64,000 nucleotides of DNA from contig NC_080075.1 of NCBI RefSeq assembly GCF_949987535.1, forward strand, positions 38,066,269 to 38,130,268, given 5' to 3'. The stretch comes from Balaenoptera acutorostrata. Its lineage: Eukaryota > Chordata > Mammalia > Artiodactyla > Balaenopteridae. The notes below the pieces were generated by a model, which searched no databases, was not told where the DNA came from, and saw nothing but the letters and a program-made list of their open reading frames with translations. Both the position numbers and the translations under genes were made by a program. Each line of letters starts with the position of its first letter. Positions within the stretch are counted from its first letter, which is position 1. This document shows, one piece after another, positions 35,046 through 45,300 of this stretch.

Positions 35046-35194
35046 GGTCAACTACAAACACCTCACTCCTTGGGGTCCTGGCTTTCTCAACTGCCATTGT
35101 TAAGGCCAAACCCATTCCGGAACCTAATGGTGCTGGTGAAGAGGATGGCGTTGCTGACCTAAAGAAGAGAAGGAAGTTAAAGGAATGTTTTTAA
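35046..35194 (+). CDS. weak candidate exon or open frame, signal-like segment
   Basis: A credible 3' splice site (pyrimidine-rich 'cttccctgcttctacccctg' then 'tgtgtgcacag', ending at 35045) precedes a frame open to TAA at 35192. The frame codes a hydrophobic stretch, SLLGVLAFSTAIVKAKP, then an acidic stretch, PEPNGAGEEDGVAD, then the basic cluster KKRRK. That order resembles a signal peptide, propeptide and processing site. No in-frame ATG start lies just upstream, so a first exon would be needed. A GT at 35176 would leave the right phase for the 36029 segment, but its context (GGAA|GTTAAA) is poor. I do not recognise the protein. Chance is the leading alternative. Confidence 0.12.
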
Positions 35195-35542
35195 TGGTAG
35201 TGGTTAATTTACAAGTTTCCTTTTCTTTTACTACTTTGAAAATACTTGTGATGGACTAGAGAGATACACAGCCCCTCAGATGGGGTAGAGAATTGAGGGG
35301 CGAGCACAAGAGGGCTTCAATTGATATTTATAATGTTTTATTCCTTAAAATTTTTAAAAATGTCAATAGCCCTAAATGGTAAGTCAGGATGTTAGGAGTT
35401 CATACTCATGAATTACAATATACTCTGCACTTCTTCATATGTTTGAAATATTTCTTGTTAATATTTTTAAAGACATACTTCCTTCTTTTTTAGGTAACTG
35501 AAACTGTGGTGTGGGGCTTTTTTTTTTTTTTTTTTTAATCAT

Positions 35543-35881
35543 AGAAAGGGTATTTCTGGGCTTCCCTGGTGGCGCAGTGGTTGAGAATCTGCCTACCAAT
35601 GCAGGCGACACGGGTTCGAGCCCTGGTCTGGGAAGATCCCACGTGCCGCGGGCAACTAGGCCCATGAGTCACAACTACTGAGCCTGCGCGTCTGGAGCCT
35701 GTGCCCCGCAACGGGAGGGGCCGCGATAGTGAGAGGCCCGCGCACCGCGATGAAGAGTGGCCCCCGCTTGCCGCAACTAGAGAAAGCCCTCGCACAGAAA
35801 AGAAGACCCAACACAGCCAAAAATAAATAATAAATAAAAATAAATAAATTTAAAAAAAAAAGAAAAGAAAGGGTATTTCTG
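35543..35881 (+). mobile_element. CHR-type SINE with 16-bp target duplication
   Basis: A box tggcgcagtgg (35570-35580), B box ggttcgagccc (35613-35623), A/T-rich tail from about 35820. A perfect duplication, agaaagggtatttctg, flanks it at 35543-35558 and 35866-35881. A separate T18 run just upstream (35519-35536) is not explained by this copy. Confidence 0.95.
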
Positions 35882-35893
35882 TGTTTACCTGAG

Positions 35894-36028
35894 TAATCAA
35901 TCCTTCCTTGGAAATAATACCCTGATGCTGATTCTTTGTCTCTCTGTCTCTCTCTTTCTCCCCTCTGTCTCTCCGTCACTTTCTGTCTCTCTCCCCTCCG
36001 AATGTTCTACGGGATGCTGCCTGTACAG
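35894..36028 (+). promoter_or_regulatory. putative 3' splice site with 133-nt AG-exclusion zone
   Basis: No AG dinucleotide occurs between 35893 and the terminal CAG at 36026-36028. Within this zone a pyrimidine-rich run (TCTCTG/CTCTC type, 35935-35998) follows two ctgat branchpoint-like motifs (35922-35932). Long AG-free zones are known at acceptors with distant branchpoints. Part of the effect may come from the simple CT repeat. Confidence 0.4.
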
Positions 36029-36111
36029 GTTGGATGAACAAATTGAGGACTTAAATCCTGACAGCCGGAAGTGTTGGTACTTCAATGCCTTTAAATGCTT
36101 CCCACCGGCAG
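36029..36111 (+). CDS. candidate internal coding exon, Cys-loop peptide
   Basis: 83 nt between a CAG acceptor (36026-36028) and a CAG|GTCAGC donor (36112). Only one frame is open. It encodes LDEQIEDLNPDSRK followed by CWYFNAFKCFPPA. The features are an acidic helix-like N-part, an Arg-Lys pair directly before the first Cys, and a Cys-x7-Cys loop with an aromatic core. Such a layout is typical of processed, disulfide-cyclised secreted peptides, and the loop recalls somatostatin/allatostatin-C-like cores, but spacing differs and I do not recognise the family. The exon enters with one base of a split codon and leaves with one. Without splicing the frame reads on to a TGA at 36174. The donor has C at +3 and is only fair. 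No repeat overlaps it. Alternative: a chance frame next to a CT repeat. Confidence 0.3.
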
Positions 36112-36995
36112 GTCAGCTGTACCTTCACACTCCCGGGGCCCGTGGACACAGCATCCTGCAGATGGGGCAGCTTTGAGCTCTCTTTGCTCAAGGACAGGCT
36201 AGGGAGAGAAAAGGACTGCATTTCAAAGGAAGGGGCGAGGGAAGGAGTGGATCAGCCTCGCCTCAAAGGCTAAAAATAATCCGGCTTTGTAGACTTCTTC
36301 CTCCAACTAGTCGGCAGGAAAGGGGGAGGGGGGATGACAGGGTAGGATCTTTGCATCCTGTTAAGCTTGTGCTGGTCAGAAAGAGTTAAACTGGGAGCCT
36401 CCATCCTAGGCTTTCTCCCAAATCAACTTCTTATAACTAGAGCTCGTCACTCATCTCTTGGACAATAAATGTGATTAGTAGAAACCAGGTGGTGTTCTGT
36501 CCATCTGTCCCACTGTTAAGAGGAAAGCCCAGTGGGCTGGGGATGCAAGGCAGCCTTCCTGTATCCTCAGTGCACCTGAGCCTGGGCACCTGCCATCTCC
36601 GGGCACAGAGTTTCATCCTTGTAAGGGTTTTCGGGGCTGATGAAAAAACAACCCCTTCTTTCCCTAGAGGGTTTCACAACAAAGGAGATAATGGGCAAGA
36701 ACTGCTTTCAGGCTCCTCGAGGAAATCCAGGTCACATTCCGGGCTTCTTGCGGTCAGATGCAAGCTGCCCCTTTAGCCAAGCATGGATTTTTCTCTTCAC
36801 TGGGTTTCCTTTACTCCTGGACTGTAAACTCTCTCAGTGAGACAAGGACTCCTTACTGCACGGGATGCTTCTCCTCCCCCACCCATATCTGGGTGTTTGT
36901 AAACCTGTCCAATATTCTTTCCAAAACAATGACTTCCTTTGCAAACAACGGTTAGCGGCATCCAGGAAGCCCAGTAGCTGGCCGGCACTAGGGAA
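36112..36995. other. low-copy sequence with MEF2-type site
   Basis: No repeat is recognised over nearly 900 bp, rare for this window. A perfect MEF2 consensus, CTAAAAATAA, lies at 36270-36279. Several open frames on both strands lack support. The segment could be intron or regulatory DNA linked to the candidate exon upstream. Confidence 0.4.
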
Positions 36996-37829
36996 TGTCA
37001 AAGATACAGGCTTGACAAAGATTCTGTGCTTGACAAAACTTTAGTCAGGGGCTTCCCTGGTGGCTCAGTGGTTGAGAATCCGCCTGCCAATGCAGGGGAC
37101 ACGGGTTCCATCCCTGGTCTGGGAAGATCCCACATGCCGCGGAGCAGCTAAGCCCGTGTGCCACAACTACTGAGCCTGTGCTCTAGAGCCCATGAGCCAC
37201 AACTACTGAGCCCATGTGCCACAACTACTGGAGCCCGCGCGCCTAGAGCCCGTGCTCTGCAAGAAGAGAAGCCACCACAATGAGAAGCCTGCGCATCGCA
37301 AGGAAGAGTAGCCCCTGCTCACTGCAACTGGAGAAACCCCGCGTGCAGCAACGAAGACCCAACGCAGCCAAAAAAAAAAAAAAAGGTGAAAAAAAGCCCA
37401 CAAAACTTTAGTCAGGATCCTGATCTGTGCACTTCCTTGTAAAATCCAGTTTGGGCAAGAACCCCACTAAGTCAGTTTAACCAGAACACCCCCACCCTTG
37501 ATATCTGATCAGTTTCATCATCTTCCACCATCCCCAAGTGATGTCTGGTCACCCTGGTCTGTCTTCAGCAAGAATACCGTGAGGTCAATTTAGCCAGAAT
37601 CCCCCTTACCCTTGATGTTTCCTCTTAGTAATATTTCATCCCTGACCTCCATCCTGCTCCTTGGCTATAAATTCCCATTTGCCCATGCTGTATTCTGAGT
37701 TGAGCCCAATCTCTCTCCGCCACTATAAAATCCCATTGCAGTGGTCCCTATAACTATCGTGATGGTCCTGAATAAAGTCTGCCTCACCATCTTTAACAAG
37801 CACCACTGAGTATTTTTTTTTCTTTAACA
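36996..37829 (+). mobile_element. solo class I-type ERV LTR split by a SINE
   Basis: Starting at tgtcaaagatac and ending tttaaca, it has LTR architecture: TATA-like 'ggctataaattcccat' near 37661, a canonical AATAAA near 37770, and a short U5-like end. Sequence on both sides of the SINE at 37050-37399 is one LTR. No gag, pol or env sequence is attached, so it is a solo LTR. Ends are inferred from TG...CA and no flanking duplication was found. Confidence 0.6.
37033..37416 (+). mobile_element. CHR-type SINE (long subfamily) inside LTR
   Basis: Head at 37050; body with repeated 'ccacaactactgagcc' modules; A-tail at 37371-37384. A perfect 17-bp target duplication, acaaaactttagtcagg, lies at 37033-37049 and 37400-37416. 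Its B box is degraded (gggttccatccc). Confidence 0.95.
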
Positions 37830-38344
37830 ATCTCCTCCTAGATCCCTGGGCTGAGCATCTTTCCCAGGAACGGTAAGCAAGGAATGAGGTTCTGCTCCTT
37901 TGGATCCACCAAGTAAACAAACTACCTCCCTACAAACGAGTTCTTCTTCAGTGAGATGACCCATGTGTCGAACCCCACACCATGACTGACTCTAGGAATT
38001 CATTCTTCAACATAGGAATCTCACTCAGCAAGGCTCAAAGCTGCCATATAGCCGATTTCCCTTTTCTCTGGTGAAAATGCCCCCCCACCACTGGTTTTAA
38101 AGGTATATCAAGAACCCCAGCCCCTTCAACCCAAGTGTTAATGCTAAATGTTTACCAGGACCTCATATGTTACAGAAACATGTCAGCCTTTACATGGGGA
38201 TAGCACTGAATATAGACGATCCCTTGCAACTTCTGAATGAGGTAAAAAGGCCATCATTGCCTGGATGTGAACCTGAAAAACTGGCAGGTTCCTCCCCCTA
38301 AATTTCTAAATGTACTTCTTTGAATTACTTCTAAGAAAGAATAT
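37830..38344. other. low-copy sequence
   Basis: No gene or repeat is recognised. Confidence 0.4.
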
Positions 38345-38750
38345 GAACAGCTAACATCTTTTGAGGCTTTACTCTCTGCCAGGCCCTGTGCTCAGCCTTT
38401 AAAGAGATCATTTCATTTAATCCCTCCATGTACAGGCGTGGGTGGAGACTAAAGCTGTAATAGGGTCATGAAATGTTCCACAGCCCCTCAGGCTTCACCA
38501 GTAAGAGGTGGAGCTGGGATTCAAGCACCCATCTCTCTAGCTTTGAGTCCAGGTCTCTTAACCACAATTTCCAGAAGGGCACTTGTTGAGACGCAAGTGG
38601 TCCAGCGTGGCAAGTGCACAAGAATAGACATTGGAAGACGTGTGCTTGAACCTCTAGGTCACCTCCGAACTTTTTGTGTGATTGTGAGGAATAGTACAAC
38701 CTCTCTGGGCCTCAGAGATGAAAAAAGGAAATAATGGTATTAGGTCAGCC
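38345..38750. mobile_element. two MIR relics in opposite orientation
   Basis: 38345-38570 is a MIR in - orientation ('ctctgccaggccctgtgctc', 'ggtggagctgggattcaagc', 'gtccaggtctcttaaccaca'). 38610-38750 is a MIR in + orientation ('gtgtgcttgaacctctaggt', 'ctctgggcctcagagatgaa'). Confidence 0.65.
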
Positions 38751-39203
38751 TCCTTCGCAAGAGTGGTGGATGGGATGGGATGCTAATCTCTAAAAGGAGA
38801 CAGAAAGGAGACAGGCAAACACAGGAGGAAGTTATCAGATTCCTCAGGCTTCGTAGAAAGCATCCCAGAAAGCATCCCGCGTCCCCACTGGGCTCCCTTT
38901 CTGGATGGTATCTGGAAGACAGACCCTCCCCACAGCCTTCCCCGGGTTCAGTAGACACAAAAGGAGTTTGGGGGAAAAGAACAAACTTGAAATGGGCAAC
39001 TTTAGGTGCTCGGGTCTCAGAGGCTTCATTTACATATCAAGGGAAGTCACAATGGGCCCCTTTTCTAGGTGCTGGAAGCATTAAAGAGGGAAGGACTTTT
39101 TAAGGCCTGGCAACATAGCCATTTTCATTGAAATAGTACAAACAGATAGACTTCTGAGGCAGATCCTGAAGAGGCCGGATAACTGGCATCACATTTCTTT
39201 GAC
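38751..39203. other. low-copy sequence
   Basis: No gene or named repeat. A small tandem, 'gaaagcatccc', occurs twice near 38856-38879. Confidence 0.4.
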
Positions 39204-39544
39204 ATTTGATCTATATCTTTTATTGATTTATTTATTTTTGGCTGCATTGGGTCTTTGTTGCTGTGCACGGGCTTTCCCTAGTCGCCGTCTTCGTTGCGGT
39301 GTGTGGGCTTCTCATTGCAGTGGCTTCTCTTGTTTCGGAGCACGGCCTCTAGGCGCGCTGGCTTCAGTAGTTGTGGCTCGTGGGCTCTAGAGCGCAGGCT
39401 CAGTAGTTGTGGCACACGGACTTAGTTGCTCCGCGGCATGTGGGATCTTCCTGGACCAGGGCTCGAACCCGTGTCCCCTACATAGGCAGGCGGATTCTTA
39501 ACCACTGCGCCACCAGGGAAGTCCATATTTGATCTATATCTTTT
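39204..39544 (-). mobile_element. CHR-type SINE with 18-bp target duplication
   Basis: - orientation, head at 39524. A perfect duplication, atttgatctatatctttt, lies at 39204-39221 and 39527-39544. It is the longest target duplication seen in the window, and the copy is well preserved. Confidence 0.95.
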
Positions 39545-39659
39545 TAAATATACGCAATGTTTTCGTTCTAGTCCCCTGCATGCCCATTTATTTTAATAAA
39601 AATATACTTATGATTACTTAGTCAAATTACTTATCTTTCCCCCCTAAAACCTTGAGTAA

Positions 39660-40300
39660 TAAATTAGAGTTAATTATTGAGCACAGTACTAGAAAATTTA
39701 CAGACATCATCTCATTTAAGCCTGAGAGTAACCCTTATGGGGAGGTGCTATTAGCCCTCCCCCTGCACAGATGGGGAAACGGTTCTCCATTTCACTGCTG
39801 CCAGCACCATGCAGAGATGTTTAGCCTGTGGCTTCTCTCTCCTTGGTGTTAGGGATGAGTGCCCTCCCCTCATTAAGGTCATATGAAAGAGTCTTTATAA
39901 TTATCATCTTCGAAGTATAAAAGGATATATAGGAAATATTATGGTAAACATAATTTCCTCGAACTATCCGCTTCTCTAAGACTAAGAAGCCCCTCCCACT
40001 TCTTCAAAAGGCCTGAAACAGAAAATTGCCCTTGTATTGCATTATTTCAGATAAAGATTCAGTTTAATGTGGTGATTAAGCTGCTTGGACTCAAAGCATG
40101 GGCTTAGGAGTTACAAATCCCCACCAAGCCACTTCCCCCTTGTGTGCTCTTGGGCTAATCATTTACTCTCAGCTTCAGTTACTCACCCATAAATTGGGGA
40201 TAATAATAGGACCCACCCATGGGTTGTTGGGAGGATTCAATGAGCTAATGCACATACAGCGTGTCACAAAGTAAGTGATCGATAAATGTGAAATGTTTTT
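39660..40300. mobile_element. MIR (-) and MIR (+) separated by short low-copy DNA
   Basis: 39665-39785 is a MIR in - orientation ('cagacatcatctcatttaag', 'gcacagatggggaaac'). 40066-40295 is a nearly full MIR in + orientation ('ggtgattaagctgcttggac', 'aattggggataataatagga', 'gttgggaggattcaatgagc'). Confidence 0.8.
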
Positions 40301-41449
40301 CTTATTAAAGAGATTTTGGATGGAGATTGCTTTAAGCAATGCCTTTTAGTCAACAATGCCTGAAACCACACTTCCAAGATTGGGAAATACGCTGCCATTG
40401 ATTTCAAATTCATCTTCAGATATCAGACTGGATCTGCTGACATTTGGCTGTGAAAATGAGATTCCTGAAGCAGCATCTTGAATTATGAGCATGGGAGTGG
40501 CTGTGAGGGTAAAGTCTACTGACTCCTGCCACCCAACTGAATTTCTTTAGAAATCTGAAAGCCATTTACAGGGAAGGACGAATCCATAAGGGAATCAGTT
40601 AGCTAGCATGGGGTGATCCCTCTGAGACCATGGCAGCACTTGGTGGCTGCAGATATAATGAGATCACAGCTGCCTTGCCTCAGGGGGTGGCCCTAATCAC
40701 CCTCAACCCAGACTGAGCTGACAGGTGTCTGCCCCCAACTGCCCTCCAGCCCGTACTCTCATCTCTCTGCTGCACTGAGAACTCACAGAGACAGGGCCAG
40801 GCAGGCTTCAGATCTGCATACCCACCCTTGGTACCTGTCAAGTAAATCCTTTCAGAATGAATTCATGGGAGGCTGTCAAATTCTCTCCACTCTTCTCTAG
40901 GGTATATCTGTGTAACCAGTGCCAGTGCTATGGCCTATACGTATGGGTCAAAACAAGAGCCTTACAGCCCTTGTAATCTTCTTTTCCCAGACCTGGTACA
41001 TACGGCTGCCCTTCAGCTAAGTGTAACCTCAGAAAGAGTCAGGTCATTCAGGCACAATCTTTATATTCTTTAGATTTTAATTGCATAAGTATCTTAGTCT
41101 CCTGGGTATCATCTTTCCCAAAGATTTCTGAAGCTGGACTACTTAGGCCAGTGAAAGAGCTAATGTATTTTACGTTAATTCTGTTAGCTTTGGTTTCTTG
41201 ACCTAGTTTCTGAATTAGGAGAAAGATGGGGAAGGGGGCACCCTTCCACAGTCTTCTAAACCCCACCTAAGCAGAGGACTTGGGAGCTTTGGCTACTCTC
41301 CCACTCTCTCATCTGAGTGTGTGCTTGTCTCCCAACGCCGATCCTATATACGAAGATAGGAGAGAAGTAACATACTGGACAAACTTAATAAGAGCTTCCC
41401 TCCATGGACTTCATGGAGCCTGAATCCCCCACCCATAAAGAGATTAGTC
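40301..41449. other. low-copy sequence
   Basis: No gene or repeat is recognised over about 1.15 kb. Confidence 0.4.
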
Positions 41450-41600
41450 TAGTGTCCTGACAAGGACCCTGGATTTATCATCATTGGCCCTGCCTCTTGC
41501 TGGCTGTGACATTTTGGATAATCATTTAACCTCCCTAGGCTTCAATTCTTCATTTATAAAAGCAGGAGCAGCCTACGATATTTTTAATGTTCTCTGTAAT
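41450..41600 (+). mobile_element. MIR relic
   Basis: 'cctcttgctggctgtgacat', 'ggataatcatttaacctccc' and 'aggcttcaattcttcattta' fit the MIR core. Confidence 0.75.
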
Positions 41601-42837
41601 ACTAAAGACTAGCTAGCCCTCTACAAATTCGAGGAATGATTAGTCTCCCCGGAAAATGCCTTCTTTCCCCGCAACATGAGCTGGTGGAAGGTTCTGAGAA
41701 CAAAGGTCCCTAGGGAAAGAGAGAAGTTGCCAGCAAATCACACTCAGAACAAAAAAAGAGAGGCTGCAGAACTCACCAGGTTATCTCCCAAAACCTTTGT
41801 GGAGACATGAGAATCTCTCTCTGAAAGTTGCCTTTCCCATGGGAATGAATAGAAGCAGCAATTGTCCTGAAGTCACATCAGTGGAAATCTTTGGCTTGAA
41901 CCAGAAGCTCCTAATATATTAACTGAGGTAGGGACTGGCCCTTTTAGAGGGCAGAATACATCAAGACTTGCCTAAAGAACTAACCTGTGCTCTATAGTCC
42001 AAGGCTATTTGGGGTCTTAGAAACTATAAGTGCAATTAAAAAAAAAAAAAATCAATGCTCTCAACAACTGGAAGTCATTCCGGTTACTCAAATTTTCTCT
42101 CCACATATGTAGCCATTGACTCTCCTGGAGTCTGGCTACAGCATTTGAGCCTTGTGCAGACACCAAACTACTTAGCCAGCAGACAAAACATAGGGAGCTC
42201 CAATCATCCAATCAAGAGACTATGAAAATATGGGCCATAACTCTCTGGCTCTGCCACTGCTCACCAAGGACAAAGTCGGGCCACCTTCCGACCTTGCTGA
42301 TGGTAGCTTCAGGGAGTTGGGATGGCCCAGGGTCCTCTTCCCCTCCTCTTTCCCTTAGTTGTACCCTAAGATTGTGGTGCACAAATAGAGAACTTTTGTT
42401 TTCTTACAAGAAAGGTATCTGTTTTCCCCAAAGTTACCTGAGAAGTTTTTACCAGTTTAGCACCTCAGCCTCAGCCTTAATCCTGAAAACATTCCATCTC
42501 CGGACTCTCTGTGCCTTTGGCCACAAGCAGGCTCTCGAGGTCGCCCCTGTAAGTCCTGCCCCAGCCCTCTGGAGCTGTGAGAGTCAGAGGACAGAAGAGC
42601 AGGGTCTGCCCCGAATCCAAGCTCACCAAGGGCCTGTCCTGTGGCCGGGGCATCCTGCGGTGAACTGGTGGGGCATGAGAAGGAGGTTGTGTTCTCCTCA
42701 GGAGTTGACTGGCAGGGTGTTCCAGGTCCCTCAGGCTCCATCCTGGCACCACGGGGTCTGAGAGGATCGATAGCTCAGCACCAGTTGCAGTAGACCAATT
42801 GGGAAGCTCTGCGGTAGACCCTCTGCCCTCTAACCCA
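41601..42837. other. low-copy sequence holding the longest open frame
   Basis: No repeat is recognised. A 179-codon ATG frame at 42222-42761 (+) is the longest in the window. It shows no domain, signal or codon pattern, two overlapping antisense frames run opposite it, and there is no promoter or splice context. I judge it accidental but record it. Confidence 0.4.
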
Positions 42838-42945
42838 TGGTTTCCTCATCTGCAAAATGGGAGAGCAACAGCAACCACCCCATGAGATTATCATGGAGGC
42901 AAAGTGCCCAAAACAGTGCCTGGCACACAGCAGGCATTCACCACT
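42838..42945 (+). mobile_element. MIR 3' half
   Basis: 'tggtttcctcatctgcaaaa', 'gggagagcaacagcaacc' and 'aaaacagtgcctggcacaca' match the MIR 3' half. Confidence 0.7.
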
Positions 42946-43099
42946 CCTGGAGCTTTTTCCTTGCCTCCACCTCCATTCTGAAGTCCACTGCTGAGGCTGG
43001 TAAAACCATCTGCTTTTCCAACTCTTGAGTGGTATGATCTATCAGTAGCCTTGCAGAGAACTAGGATAAAGAGTACCTTTCAGCGTTTCTTCCTTTGTT

Positions 43100-43418
43100 T
43101 TTTGTTTTCTTTTTTTTTGCCTGTGTTGGGTCTTGGCTGCTGCGCGCGGGCTTTCTCTAGTTGCGGCGAGCGGGAGCTACTCTTCGTTGAGGTGTGTGGG
43201 CTTCTCATTGCGGTGGCTTCTCTTGTTGCGGAGCACGGCCTCTAGGTGCGCTGGCTTCAGTAGCTGTGGCTCGCAGGCTCTAGAGTGCAGGCTCAGTAGT
43301 TGTGGTGCACAGGCTTAGTTGCTCCGTGGCATGTGGGATCTTTCCAGACCAGGGCTCGAACCCATGTCCCCTGCATTGGCAGGCAGATTCTTAACCACTG
43401 CGCCACCAGGGAAGCCCC
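43100..43418 (-). mobile_element. CHR-type SINE
   Basis: - orientation, head at about 43417, T-run tail near 43110. The B box in reverse is 'gggctcgaaccc'. No clean target duplication was found, so this copy is probably older or its flank has diverged. Confidence 0.9.
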
Positions 43419-43424
43419 CAGCTG

Positions 43425-45129
43425 ACACTTTTAAGTGTCTTAAAGATCCCAGGCCCACCTGTCTGTCTCCCCCAGGTTACTGGTTGTGGCTCATTTCCCA
43501 CAACTCTCAAAGTGCCTCATGACGGTGGCCTTGTATCTCTGGAGGCAAGGGGCGGTAAGCCAGGGTAGATGAGGCCTGATCCAGGAGCCACCCGCCATCC
43601 TTCTCAGACCTACCTTCCTGGCTCCCACACCTTCATAACACTGAGGTCAATGCCTTCCAAGTTCTGGGGCCTAAGAACTGAGTTCCTCGTCAGGGCACTG
43701 GTACTGATGTGAGAGATGACTGATTAAATGATTATCCGGAATGGTAGAAATCCGGGATGGTAGAAATACAAACGTGAGGCTAGTTATACATCTGCTAGTT
43801 TTTCATGTGGTTATATGCCAATAAAGTTAATTTTATCAATACTTAAACTCCATTTGAAACATAAGTTTGAAGAGGAATCATGTCAACAAAATAATCACTC
43901 TCTTAATGCTATGAAAGTTTTATGTTCACTGTACTTCAGATCATTGCCACCTAACGCAATAACACCACTGCTGTTCCTTTTAACTGACTTTATTGTTTTG
44001 GAACCACTGAAAAGCATTTTATAGTTTTTGATTATTTTTTTTAAGCACTGACTAGGCCAAGCTGGTAATGTGGAAATGTGCTCTATTTGGTGAGAAAGGG
44101 GAGGGGAAGAGGGCTGGAGGGAGTGAGCTCCTGAGCAAGCTGGGAATTGCCAGGCACTACAATCTGGTACATTCTCCTTGGGCTGCCATAAGGAGGGACT
44201 GAGAAATAACTGGCAAAGCTCTATAGGCTGAGGAATGTCTGTACGAAGCATGCATGATATATATATGAAGAGTGAGAAAGGAGGAAACAGGAGAGATACT
44301 GAGGTAGGTAGTCCAGACTGGTATAGAGATATGGGTACATATGAGCATTTGTAGAAAGATATTAGAGTGCTTCATAGTTTTCCAAATGCTTTTACACAAC
44401 ATTCCAGAAATAACACTTAGTGAGCTTTTACTATGAACGAGGTGTTAGGTCTACAAGGAGGACTCAGAGAAAGACCCTCAAGCAGCTCACATTCTAGTTA
44501 TTAGTATGTAACATCACCTATATCTGTCCTATGAAATCCAAATGAAATGTTCACTGCTGTCAATATGATAACATAGATATCATATGTTTAGTTTATTTAA
44601 ATTTGGAGATCAACTTGAGAGGATATTTTATTCATCCCTAGTTGATGGAGTGACAACAGGGTGAGAAAATGGAGACAGGAAGGAGGTAGATTTGCAAGGT
44701 CATTTGGTCAAGACATTGCCCTAGAAAAATGCCCTGGCATCTTAAGGGATCCCAGCACATCCTTTCTTGGTGAGTCAGAAATTGGTTTTGGCTGGCACTG
44801 TCCACAAGTTTGTGTTCTGGCATGGTGCCCATACCTTTACCCCTGCATAGTCTAATACCCCAGAGAGAAGTAGATGAATGCCATTCTCCAGACCAACCAA
44901 ACCAGTTAGGAGCCATGTTAGGAAAAAAGTTTAAAAACAACAACAACAAAAAAACACTTCATGGTGAGACCTGAAAATAGAAATTTTATCCTTGACAGCT
45001 ATCCAGAGTAAGTGAGTTCCATGGCTGGAAGCCATCACACCATCTGTCTGATAAGTCATTCAGAAAAGTTCCCCACCTTCAGGTCTTTAAAGATGAATGC
45101 CTATAAGCCCGAATGACCTCAGCTGTGTG
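43425..45129. other. low-copy sequence with a 16-bp tandem duplication
   Basis: tccggaatggtagaaa (43735-43750) is followed directly by tccgggatggtagaaa (43751-43766). An ancient repeat fragment lies near 44405-44515. No gene is recognised over the 1.7 kb. Confidence 0.5.
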
Positions 45130-45300
45130 CAGAAGCCTGAAGTCCCTGACTTCTCTTCCCAGCTCTGATGCCTCTTATGAAGTCATCCAAGGAAGTCACT
45201 TAACCACTCAGTTTCCTTATCTGGAAAAAGGATAAACCATTCCAGTGCCTTTTGTTCCTACTTATCTCCCTAGGGAGTTTGTGGTATCTGTGTACCTAGG
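45130..45300 (+). mobile_element. MIR relic
   Basis: Diverged MIR core: 'cttcccagctctgatgcctc', 'caaggaagtcacttaaccac', 'cagtttccttatctggaaaa'. Confidence 0.55.

Noticed and set aside
42222..42761. 179-codon ATG open frame, the longest in the window
   Set aside because: No domain, signal peptide, splice context or recognisable family. Two overlapping antisense frames of similar quality exist, consistent with chance in locally GC-rich DNA.
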